NCBI RefSeq assembly: GCF_019740335.1
Contig: NZ_JAHXZS010000004.1
Span: forward strand, 167,016 to 231,015
From: Alteraquisediminimonas sediminicola
GTDB taxonomy: Bacteria; Pseudomonadota; Alphaproteobacteria; Sphingomonadales; Sphingomonadaceae
DNA: 64,000 bases
Direction of reading: 5' to 3'
Of this stretch, positions 1 through 7,273 are shown one piece after another. Within the stretch, counting starts at the first letter, position 1. Every line of letters begins with the position of its first letter. The notes beneath the pieces were generated by a model. It did not search any database and was not told the origin of the DNA. It worked only from the letters and a program-made list of their open reading frames with translations. Position numbers and translations under genes: made by a program.

Positions 1-219
1 CGGATGGTGGTGGTGGAAGAGGGCTGGCCCGCATGCTCCATCGCGTCGGAAATCATCGCGGTGGTGATGGAGCAGGGCTTTGACGATCTCGATGCCCCGG
101 TGCGGCGCGTGACCAATATCGACGTGCCGCTGCCTTATGCGAACAATCTCGAAAAACTGGCACTGGTCAAGGCGGCGGATGTTGTCGCGGCGGTCAAGTC
201 CGTGTGTCAGGGGATGTGA
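1..219 (+). CDS. pdhB: Pyruvate dehydrogenase E1 component, beta subunit (C-terminal part)
   Basis: Only the last 72 residues are in the window; the start lies upstream. The fragment ([14 protein letters not shown], then [20 protein letters not shown]) matches the C-terminal transketolase domain of alphaproteobacterial E1-beta. E1-beta pairs with E1-alpha and thiamine diphosphate to decarboxylate pyruvate and acetylate the E2 lipoyl group. The stop TGA shares a base with the E2 start (TGATG), so the two genes are translationally coupled. E2 and E3 follow, giving the usual pdhA-pdhB-pdhC-lpd order. Confidence 0.93.
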   Translation, partial: RMVVVEEGWPACSIASEIIAVVMEQGFDDLDAPVRRVTNIDVPLPYANNLEKLALVKAADVVAAVKSVCQGM

Positions 220-1451
220 TGATGCTGGAACTGAAAATGCCGGCGCTGTCGCCGACGATGGAAGAAGGCACGCTCGCCAAATGGCTGGTGAAAGAGGGCG
301 ATACTGTCCGCGCAGGCGATGTGCTGGCCGAGATCGAGACCGACAAGGCGACGATGGAGTTCGAAACGGTCGATGATGGGGTGGTGAAGTCGATCCTCAT
401 CGCCGCCGGGACCGAAGGGGTGAAGGTCGGCACGCCGATTGCGCTCATTGAGATCGAAGGCGAGGCGGCTGCGCCGGTCGCGACTGTAGCTGCGCCTGTG
501 CCTATTAAGGTCGAGGCCGCGCCAGTGGTGGCTGCACCCGCACCCGCGCCTGCGCCGGTGGTAGCGAAGGTCGCGGCGAAAGCAGAAGGCGACCGTATCA
601 AGGCCTCGCCACTGGCCCGTCGTCTGGCGGCGGCCAAGGGGGTGAACCTTGCGACGCTCACCGGCTCCGGCCCAAATGGACGGATCGTGAAGGCCGACAT
701 ATTGGGCGCGCCCAAGGCGGTGGCCGCTCCGGCCCCGGCTGTGGTGGTGACGGATGGCACGACCCCGCATGAGGTGGTGAAGCTCTCCGGCATGCGTAAA
801 ACCATCGCGCGCCGGTTGACGGAATCGAAGCAGCAAGTCCCGCATATTTACCTGACGGTCGATATTCGATTGGATGCGCTGTTGAAGCTGCGCGGCGAAT
901 TGAACGAGGCCTTGACCCCGCGCGGGGTGAAGCTGTCGGTCAATGATCTGCTGATCAAGGCGCTGGCCGTCGCGCTGGCGCGGGTGCCGGCGTGCAATGT
1001 GTCGTTCAATGGCGATAGTATGTTGCAATATCATCGCTCGGATATTTCGGTCGCGGTCAGCATCCCCAATGGCCTGATCACCCCGATCCTGACGGGCGCG
1101 GATACCAAATCGGTGGCCGATCTCTCGACCGAGATGGCGGCGCTCGCCACACGGGCGAAGGAGGGCAAGCTCCAGCCGCATGAATATCAGGGCGGCACGG
1201 CCAGCCTGTCCAACATGGGCATGATGGGGATCAAGCAGTTCGAGGCGGTGATTAACCCGCCACAGGGCATGATCATGGCCATCGGCGCGGGTGAGCAGCG
1301 GCCTTATGTCATCGACGGCGCACTCGGCATTGCGACCGTGATGTCGGCGACCGGCAGCTTCGACCATCGCGCGATTGATGGCGCGGACGGGGCGCAACTG
1401 ATGAAGGTCTTCAAGGAACTGATCGAACAGCCGCTTGGCCTGTTGGTCTGA
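219..1451 (+). CDS. pdhC: Pyruvate dehydrogenase E2, dihydrolipoyllysine acetyltransferase
   Basis: E2 core of the pyruvate dehydrogenase complex, about 410 residues; it transfers acetyl from the lipoyl arm to CoA. One N-terminal lipoyl domain carries the lipoylated lysine in [12 protein letters not shown]. An Ala/Pro/Val-rich flexible linker follows, then a peripheral-subunit-binding domain ([26 protein letters not shown]), then the catalytic domain with the [11 protein letters not shown] motif near the C-terminus. The start is ATG at 219, overlapping the pdhB stop, with AGGGG five bases upstream; a second ATG follows directly at 222. A single lipoyl domain and this length are normal for alphaproteobacteria. 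Confidence 0.95.
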   Translation: MMLELKMPALSPTMEEGTLAKWLVKEGDTVRAGDVLAEIETDKATMEFETVDDGVVKSILIAAGTEGVKVGTPIALIEIEGEAAAPVATVAAPVPIKVEAAPVVAAPAPAPAPVVAKVAAKAEGDRIKASPLARRLAAAKGVNLATLTGSGPNGRIVKADILGAPKAVAAPAPAVVVTDGTTPHEVVKLSGMRKTIARRLTESKQQVPHIYLTVDIRLDALLKLRGELNEALTPRGVKLSVNDLLIKALAVALARVPACNVSFNGDSMLQYHRSDISVAVSIPNGLITPILTGADTKSVADLSTEMAALATRAKEGKLQPHEYQGGTASLSNMGMMGIKQFEAVINPPQGMIMAIGAGEQRPYVIDGALGIATVMSATGSFDHRAIDGADGAQLMKVFKELIEQPLGLLV

Positions 1452-1479
1452 TCTGCATCGCGATTAAAAAGGGTATTTT

Positions 1480-2889
1480 ATGTCCGACCAGTTCGATCTT
1501 GTAGTGCTTGGCTCTGGCCCGGGTGGTTATGTGGCGGCGATCCGTGCGGCGCAATTGGGCTTAAAAACCGCGATTATCGAGCGTGAGAGCCTTGGCGGCA
1601 TCTGCCTCAACTGGGGCTGCATCCCGACCAAGGCGCTGCTGCGTTCGTCGGAAATCTACCATTATATGCAGCAGGCCGAAAAATATGGCCTGACGGTCGA
1701 AAAGCCGGGCTTTGATCTGGCGAAAGTCGTCGCCCGCTCGCGTGGTGTCGCCAAGCAGCTCAATCAGGGCGTGACCGGCCTGATGAAGAAGAACAAGATC
1801 ACCGTCTATTTCGGCGATGGCAAATTGACCGACAAGGACATGCTGGCCGTCACCAAGGACGGGCAGGTGACGAATGTCTCGGCCAAGAACATCATCATCG
1901 CCACGGGTGCCCGCGCGCGCGATCTGCCGTTCGCCAAGGCGGATGGGCAGCGCATCTGGACCTATCGCCATGCGATGACTCCGCCGGAAATGCCGACCAA
2001 ATTGCTCGTCATCGGGTCTGGCGCAATCGGGATCGAGTTCGCGAGCTTCTATAACGACATGGGCGCAGCCGTGACCGTGGTGGAAATGCTCGACCGGATC
2101 ATGCCGGTGGAAGATGCGGAGGTGAGCGAGTTCATGCTCAAGGCATTGACCAAGCAGGGCATGGATATTCGTCCCTCAACCGGCGTGCAGGCGATCAAGA
2201 CCGGTGCCAAGGGCGTCACCGCCGAGATCAAGGGCGCGGACGGCAAGATTACCTCGGAAGAGTTCAGTCATGTCATCGTCGCGGTCGGGATCGTGCCGAA
2301 TACCGAGGCCATCGGGCTGGAGGCGCTGAACATTGCGACGGATCGTGGCCATCTCGTCACCGATGCATTTTGCCGCACCAATGTGCCGGGCGTGTACGCG
2401 ATTGGCGATGTGACCGGTGCGCCATGGCTCGCGCATAAGGCGAGCCATGAAGGCGTGATTGCGGCGGAACATATCGCGCAAGCGCTGGGCAAGGACGCGC
2501 ATCCGCATGCGATGGACAAGGCGAATATTCCGGGTTGCACCTATTGCCATCCGCAGGTCGCCAGCGTTGGCATGACCGAGGCCAAGGCCAAGGAAGCGGG
2601 CCACAAGGTCAAGGTTGGCAAATTCCCGTTCATCGGCAATGGCAAGGCGATTGCGCTGGGCGAGGCGGAAGGGTTCGTCAAAACCGTGTTTGACGAGGCG
2701 ACCGGCGAGTTGCTCGGCGCACATATGGTCGGCGCGGAAGTGACGGAACTGATCCAGGGCTATGTCGTGGGCCGTACGCTGGAGACGACCGAGGTTGAGC
2801 TGATGCAGACAGTGTTCGCGCACCCGACGATCAGCGAAGCGATGCATGAAAGCGTGCTCGCCGCTTATGGCCGGGCGATACATATTTAA
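1480..2889 (+). CDS. lpdA: Dihydrolipoamide dehydrogenase (E3)
   Basis: FAD-dependent pyridine nucleotide-disulfide oxidoreductase of 469 residues that reoxidises the lipoyl group of E2 with NAD+. Visible features are the N-terminal FAD motif VLGSGPGGYVAAIRAAQLG, the redox-active disulfide GGICLNWGCIPTK, the NAD-binding motif VIGSGAIGIEFASF, the second FAD motif VYAIGDVTGAPWLAHKA, and the C-terminal catalytic HPTISEAMHE. It lies 28 bases after pdhC and ends the operon at a hairpin. Placement after E2 points to the pyruvate complex, though E3 may also serve 2-oxoglutarate dehydrogenase. Confidence 0.96.
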   Translation: MSDQFDLVVLGSGPGGYVAAIRAAQLGLKTAIIERESLGGICLNWGCIPTKALLRSSEIYHYMQQAEKYGLTVEKPGFDLAKVVARSRGVAKQLNQGVTGLMKKNKITVYFGDGKLTDKDMLAVTKDGQVTNVSAKNIIIATGARARDLPFAKADGQRIWTYRHAMTPPEMPTKLLVIGSGAIGIEFASFYNDMGAAVTVVEMLDRIMPVEDAEVSEFMLKALTKQGMDIRPSTGVQAIKTGAKGVTAEIKGADGKITSEEFSHVIVAVGIVPNTEAIGLEALNIATDRGHLVTDAFCRTNVPGVYAIGDVTGAPWLAHKASHEGVIAAEHIAQALGKDAHPHAMDKANIPGCTYCHPQVASVGMTEAKAKEAGHKVKVGKFPFIGNGKAIALGEAEGFVKTVFDEATGELLGAHMVGAEVTELIQGYVVGRTLETTEVELMQTVFAHPTISEAMHESVLAAYGRAIHI

Positions 2890-2893
2890 TTTA

Positions 2894-2931
2894 TTAGGCC
2901 CTCAAGCACCGTCCGGCGTTTGAGGGTCTAA
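2894..2931. terminator. Bidirectional terminator-like hairpin between lpdA and pgi
   Basis: TTAGGCCCTCAA at 2894-2905 pairs with TTGAGGGTCTAA at 2920-2931, 12 pairs including one G-T wobble, around a 14-base loop. It sits between the convergent lpdA and pgi genes. There is no long T tract, so efficiency as an intrinsic terminator is uncertain. Confidence 0.6.
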
Positions 2932-2945
2932 TACAAATTCCTCAC

Positions 2946-4421
2946 CTACCCAAATGCCCTTGCAGCAAGGGCCGCGGTGGAGGGGTCGAAGCCTTGCGTG
3001 CCATTGTGTTCAATCGCCCGCGCCATTTCCTTGCCCAGTTCGACCCCGAATTGATCGAACGGATTGACGTTGAGCCAGACCGCATTGACGAAGGTACGGT
3101 GCTCGTAAAAGGCGATCAGCGCACCAAGCGTGGCCGGATCAAGTGCATCCAGCAGGATCGTCGTCGAGGGCTTGTCGCCCGCATAGGCGCGGGCGGGGTC
3201 GTCGCTTGATCTGCCGGTCATCAGTGCCGAGCCTTGGGCAAAGCAGTTGATCAGCAACTGGCGGTGATGCGCCTCATCCAGATCATGGCCGGGCGCGATG
3301 ACGGCGACAAATTCAATCGGCGTCTTGACCGTGCCTTGGTGGAGAAGCTGAAACACCGCATGTTGGCAATCGGTGCCGACGCCGCCCCATGTGATCGGGG
3401 CGCTGGCGGTGTCAAGCGGCTTGCCTTCAAGCGTGACGCTCTTGCCGTTGCTCTCCATTTCCAATTGCTGAAGATAGGAGGGCAGCAGCCGCAGCCGTTC
3501 ATCATAAGCGAATACCGCGCGGGTCTGGCAGGCCATTTGTTCGACATAGAAACGATCCGCGATGGCGGCGATGACCGGCGCATTGCGATCCAGCGGCGCA
3601 TCGCGGAAGTGGCGATCCATGATGGCGGCTCCGGCCAATAATTCTTCAAAGGCGGGCCAGCCGAGCGCCAATGCCGCTGGCAGACCGATTGAGGACCAGA
3701 GCGAATAGCGCCCGCCCACGGTCATGCTGAACGGCAGGATGCGGGTTTCATCAATCCCCCATGCAAGCGCCGCTTCCGGCACGGCAGTGACGGCGATGAT
3801 GCGGCCATAGGGATCTTCGACCCCGGCATCTTCCATCCATTCGATCACGGATGTGCCGTTCAACAAGGTTTCGCTGGTGGTGAAGGTCTTGGATGCCAGC
3901 ACCAGCAACGTGTGGCGAGGATCAAATCGGGCAAAGACCTGCGCCAAGGCCGCGCCATCGACATTGGAAACGACCGCGACCTCATATCGGCCCGCATCGC
4001 GCCCAAGACTATCGATCAACAGGTCCGGCCCCAATGCCGAACCGCCGATGCCGACATGCAGTATGTGCCGGATATCGCCGAATGCCCCGGCGTCCACGGC
4101 CTCGACCAGTGCCTTTGTCCGTTGATGGAGCAGGTTGGCCCGCGCGACGCTGTCCGCCGTGCCTTCGCCGCGTTCGGCCATATGTTCGGCCGGGCGGTTT
4201 TCGGTGACGTTCACGGCCTCGCCGCCAAACAGCCGGTCGCGCGCGGCGGTGAAACCCAAGGCTGTCAGATGGGCAAGGCCGGCGGCGATCCGGTCGGCAT
4301 CGAGATGGGTCTTGGCAAAGTCGAACAACATGCCGGATTGCTCAATCCGCAGTCGGGATAGCCGGTCAGGATCGGCAGCAAACAAAGAGCGGATCGGGGT
4401 AGTGGCTGGGGAGGAGGCCAT
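2946..4421 (-). CDS. pgi: Glucose-6-phosphate isomerase
   Basis: Interconverts glucose 6-phosphate and fructose 6-phosphate; 491 residues from the chosen start. PGI signatures are TVGGRYSLWSSIGLPAAL, the QLEMESNGKSVTLEGKP region and the catalytic-His block GTDCQHAVFQLLHQGT. The start at 4421 (MASSPATT) has GGAG six bases upstream; in-frame ATG (4433) and TTG (4439) codons upstream have poorer sites. It lies 55 bases downstream of the antiporter on the same strand. With a complete ED operon nearby, Pgi probably brings fructose 6-phosphate back to glucose 6-phosphate for the ED route. Confidence 0.95.
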   Translation of the reverse strand: MASSPATTPIRSLFAADPDRLSRLRIEQSGMLFDFAKTHLDADRIAAGLAHLTALGFTAARDRLFGGEAVNVTENRPAEHMAERGEGTADSVARANLLHQRTKALVEAVDAGAFGDIRHILHVGIGGSALGPDLLIDSLGRDAGRYEVAVVSNVDGAALAQVFARFDPRHTLLVLASKTFTTSETLLNGTSVIEWMEDAGVEDPYGRIIAVTAVPEAALAWGIDETRILPFSMTVGGRYSLWSSIGLPAALALGWPAFEELLAGAAIMDRHFRDAPLDRNAPVIAAIADRFYVEQMACQTRAVFAYDERLRLLPSYLQQLEMESNGKSVTLEGKPLDTASAPITWGGVGTDCQHAVFQLLHQGTVKTPIEFVAVIAPGHDLDEAHHRQLLINCFAQGSALMTGRSSDDPARAYAGDKPSTTILLDALDPATLGALIAFYEHRTFVNAVWLNVNPFDQFGVELGKEMARAIEHNGTQGFDPSTAALAARAFG

Positions 4422-4476
4422 CAGTAACTCCATGAACAAAATGGGGAGGAGGTAGGGCGCGCGGATCGCACCGGGA

Positions 4477-5742
4477 TCAATGGACGGTCATTGTTGTATC
4501 CGTGCCGGTTGCGCTCTTTTTGCGGTTGGTCAGTTCAAACAAGGGGGAAGCCATCAGCGTGCTGACAATCGCCATCAACGCCAGCATTGCGAACAAGGGC
4601 GCGCCGATGATGCCGCGTTCAAGCCCGATATTGATGATGATCAGTTCCATCAGGCCACGTGCATTCATCAGCACGCCAATGCCTATTGCGGTAGGATGAT
4701 CCTGTCCTGATAAGCGTGCGGCGACATAACATGCCCCGCCTTTGGCGAGGATCGACACGAGCAGTACGAGGATCGCGATGCCGATCAGACTAGGCGTATC
4801 GACCACCAGCATTTCGGTATTGAGGCCGGAATAGGTGAAGAAGATCGGCAGCAGAAAAACCGTGGCAAATGGTTCCAGCCGCGTGCGCAGCCCTTTGACC
4901 AACGCCCCGCGCGGCATGGCGGTGCCGAGCAAAAATCCGCCAAACACGGCATGGATGCCGATGCTGTCCATCGCATAAGCCGAGAGTAGAAACAGGATCA
5001 GGCAGATCGCCAGCAGTGTCCCGCTCACGTCGTTCTCGCGTTCGGCTATGGTCCCCAAATGCTTGAGATAACGCGGTGCAATCACGACCATGACAAACGC
5101 GAAGGCGAGGCCGCCGCCCACGGCCTTGATCGCGACAATCGGGCCTGCGCCAAGGCTGGCCAGCACCAACGCGATGACGGCCCACGCCCCGGCATCGCCA
5201 ATCGCGCCCGCCGAAAGGGAGAGGGTGCCGAGCTTGGTCCCGCTGATCCCGCGTTCATGAATGATCCGGGCGAGCATCGGAAAGGCCGTGATGGCAATGG
5301 CCGAACCAAGGAACAAGGTCGCCTGCCACGCGCTGACATGCGGCGCGAACAGGCCGGGTGTCCCCATCATGCCGGGGATCAGCAGGGCCGCCGCGAGAAA
5401 CGGCACCAGCATCCCCGCCATCGAAACGGCGGCGGCGCTGCGCGCGCTGGCGCGGAATTCCTGCCGGTCGAATTCCATGCCGACGATGAACATATACAGG
5501 CCCACGCCCAATTGCGCCCCGACATAGAGGATCGGCTTGGTCTCCACCGGGAAGATCATCGCCTGCATCTGTGGGGCGAGCGCCCCGAAGATCGAGGGGC
5601 CGAGGACGACGCCCGCAATCATTTCGCCCACCACCTGCGGCTGGCCGAGATAGCGATGCGCCAGCCAGCCAATCACCCGGCAAGCGATGATGATCACCGC
5701 CATCTGGAGGAAAAAACTGCTGCTCAATTGGGCGATGGTCAT
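4477..5742 (-). CDS. CPA2-family cation/proton antiporter (KefB/NapA-like membrane domain)
   Basis: Integral membrane protein of 421 residues with about 12-13 hydrophobic segments and a sodium/hydrogen exchanger fold. Recognisable parts are GQPQVVGEMIAGVVLGPSIF near the N-terminus, a core SAGAIGDAGAWAV segment carrying the acidic residue typical of CPA2 transporters, and HAVFGGFLLGTAMPRG. No TrkA-N or TrkA-C regulatory domain follows, so this is the membrane part alone. The start ATG at 5742 overlaps the MFS stop as ATGA; GGAAA lies just upstream. The transported ion (Na+ or K+) cannot be read from the sequence. Coupling to a sugar:H+ symporter suggests a role in ion or pH homeostasis during sugar uptake. 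Confidence 0.85.
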   Translation of the reverse strand: MTIAQLSSSFFLQMAVIIIACRVIGWLAHRYLGQPQVVGEMIAGVVLGPSIFGALAPQMQAMIFPVETKPILYVGAQLGVGLYMFIVGMEFDRQEFRASARSAAAVSMAGMLVPFLAAALLIPGMMGTPGLFAPHVSAWQATLFLGSAIAITAFPMLARIIHERGISGTKLGTLSLSAGAIGDAGAWAVIALVLASLGAGPIVAIKAVGGGLAFAFVMVVIAPRYLKHLGTIAERENDVSGTLLAICLILFLLSAYAMDSIGIHAVFGGFLLGTAMPRGALVKGLRTRLEPFATVFLLPIFFTYSGLNTEMLVVDTPSLIGIAILVLLVSILAKGGACYVAARLSGQDHPTAIGIGVLMNARGLMELIIINIGLERGIIGAPLFAMLALMAIVSTLMASPLFELTNRKKSATGTDTTMTVH

Positions 5743-7028
5743 AGTGTTTCCTGCTGTCTTGCGGTCCAAAAACCGAAGCTGATAATCACGGCATAGCATG
5801 CCATCGGTATGGCCAATGCAATGGCCAGCCCGGCGCTATCCGCGAGCGAACCGGTGCACCAGGGGATAATCGCCCCGCCGACAATCGAGGTGCAAAGCAA
5901 GCCCGATGCGCGCGGCGCATCGTCGTTCATGCCTTCCGAGGCGAGGCTAAAGATCGTCGGGAACATGATCGAATTGGCGAGGCCGACCGCGATCAGGCTC
6001 CATGCCGCGATAGGACCGCTGGAAAGCGAGGATGTCAGCACCAGACCAAGCCCGGTTGTGCCGCAAATCGCGAGCAACACCCCCGGCCTGAATGCCCGTA
6101 ATGCAAATGCGCCGAACAATCGCCCGATCAATGCACCGAGCCAATAATAAGACAGCATCACCCCCGCTGATTCCGGATCGAGCGACAGGACGCGCGGGGC
6201 GCCGAGATAGTTGATCATAATGCTCGCGATCGATACTTCCGCCCCGACATAGAGGAAGATGCACAGGCAGCCCCATGCCAGCCGCTTGCGCCGCAGCAGC
6301 CCGAAAATCCCTCGAAATTCGACGCGCGCGACTTCTGCCTTGTCCAACAGGCCGCGCCACAGCCAGAAGAAACCGGCGATCAGGCTCAGCACAATCGCCA
6401 GACCGATATAGGCATGGGCGATGTTGGCAGTTTCCGCGACCTGATGGGCACGGAGCGCATCGCCGGTCAGCGAGGCCGGATCGACCGTGCTGGAAGTGCC
6501 AAGGATCAGATGCGCGCCAAAGCGGATCATCAAAAAGACCCCGAGCGAGTTGAACAATTGCGCGAAGGTCAGGCGGCTATGCGCGGTCTTGGGATCGCCC
6601 AACAACATGATCAGCGGGTTGACCGCGACCTGCAACAAGGTGATCCCGCCGCCCAGCACGAACAAGGCCGCGAGGAACGACCCATAAAGGCCGGAATAGG
6701 CGGCGGGCAGAAACAAGATGCAGGCAAAGGCCATGATCGCAAAGCCCAGCACCAGACCGCGCAGATAGCCGATGCGATTGAGCAGCATCCCCGCCGGGAT
6801 GGAGAACAAGGCATAGCTCGTCAAAAAGGCGAACTGCACCAGCATCGCATTGGCATAGTTAAGTTGAAACAATGATTTGAGCTTGGGGATCAGCACATCG
6901 TTGAGATTGCCGATCCCACCGAACAGGAAGAAAGCAGCGACGATCAGTAATTGCATGGCGAGGATGTTGCGGCCCGTGGAGGCAATTCCGCTACTAGGTG
7001 CATCCGCCGATAAAATGGGTGTGGACAT
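5739..7028 (-). CDS. FucP-type sugar:proton symporter (glucose/galactose MFS transporter)
   Basis: Major facilitator protein of 429 residues with about 12 membrane segments. The N-terminal block (FFLFGGIGNLNDVLIPKLK, then a YANAMLVQFAFLTSYALFS-like stretch and PAGMLLNRIGY) is characteristic of the FucP/GluP/NagP branch. Placement with pgi and close to glk-zwf-edd favours glucose, galactose or a related hexose as substrate; the exact sugar is inferred. It is translationally coupled to the downstream antiporter. A small exported ORF (7043-7213) lies 14 bases upstream. Confidence 0.85.
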   Translation of the reverse strand: MSTPILSADAPSSGIASTGRNILAMQLLIVAAFFLFGGIGNLNDVLIPKLKSLFQLNYANAMLVQFAFLTSYALFSIPAGMLLNRIGYLRGLVLGFAIMAFACILFLPAAYSGLYGSFLAALFVLGGGITLLQVAVNPLIMLLGDPKTAHSRLTFAQLFNSLGVFLMIRFGAHLILGTSSTVDPASLTGDALRAHQVAETANIAHAYIGLAIVLSLIAGFFWLWRGLLDKAEVARVEFRGIFGLLRRKRLAWGCLCIFLYVGAEVSIASIMINYLGAPRVLSLDPESAGVMLSYYWLGALIGRLFGAFALRAFRPGVLLAICGTTGLGLVLTSSLSSGPIAAWSLIAVGLANSIMFPTIFSLASEGMNDDAPRASGLLCTSIVGGAIIPWCTGSLADSAGLAIALAIPMACYAVIISFGFWTARQQETL

Positions 7029-7042
7029 GATTTCTTTTCGAC

Positions 7043-7213
7043 TTATCGGCGGTGGAGGAGGCGAATGGCCGTGCCGCCGCCTGCCGCCAATCGGATCGGG
7101 CCGTAGCTCACGGCATCAAGCGTGGGCGTGATCTTCTTGTCCGGCGATGCGGCGATGGCGGGCGATGTCATCACCCCAAGGGCCAGCATCATCAAGATCC
7201 AGATCCGTTGCAC
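7043..7213 (-). CDS. Small putative exported peptide (56 aa), unknown function
   Basis: A GTG-initiated ORF with GGAGAG six bases upstream. It begins with a plausible signal peptide (QRIWILMMLALGVMTSPAIA, ending in Ala residues) followed by about 34 residues (SPDKKITPTLDAVSYGPIRL and a Gly-rich end). It fills the gap between the PEPC-like gene and the FucP-type transporter on the same strand and probably starts that transcript. It could be a genuine small periplasmic peptide or the remnant N-terminus of a larger exported enzyme. I do not recognise the family. Confidence 0.45.
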   Translation of the reverse strand: MQRIWILMMLALGVMTSPAIAASPDKKITPTLDAVSYGPIRLAAGGGTAIRLLHRR

Positions 7214-7273
7214 GCGCTCTCTCCGTTTGTTTCTATTATTTGATATAATTATATTTTATTCTAAAGTGCAGTT
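7214..7273 (-). promoter_or_regulatory. AT-rich spacer, probable promoter for the transporter-pgi transcript
   Basis: The 60 bases between the PEPC-like stop and the small exported ORF are strikingly AT-rich (7227-7265) in an otherwise GC-rich region. This is the only obvious place for a promoter reading into 7213-2946. No exact -35/-10 pair is claimed. Confidence 0.35.
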
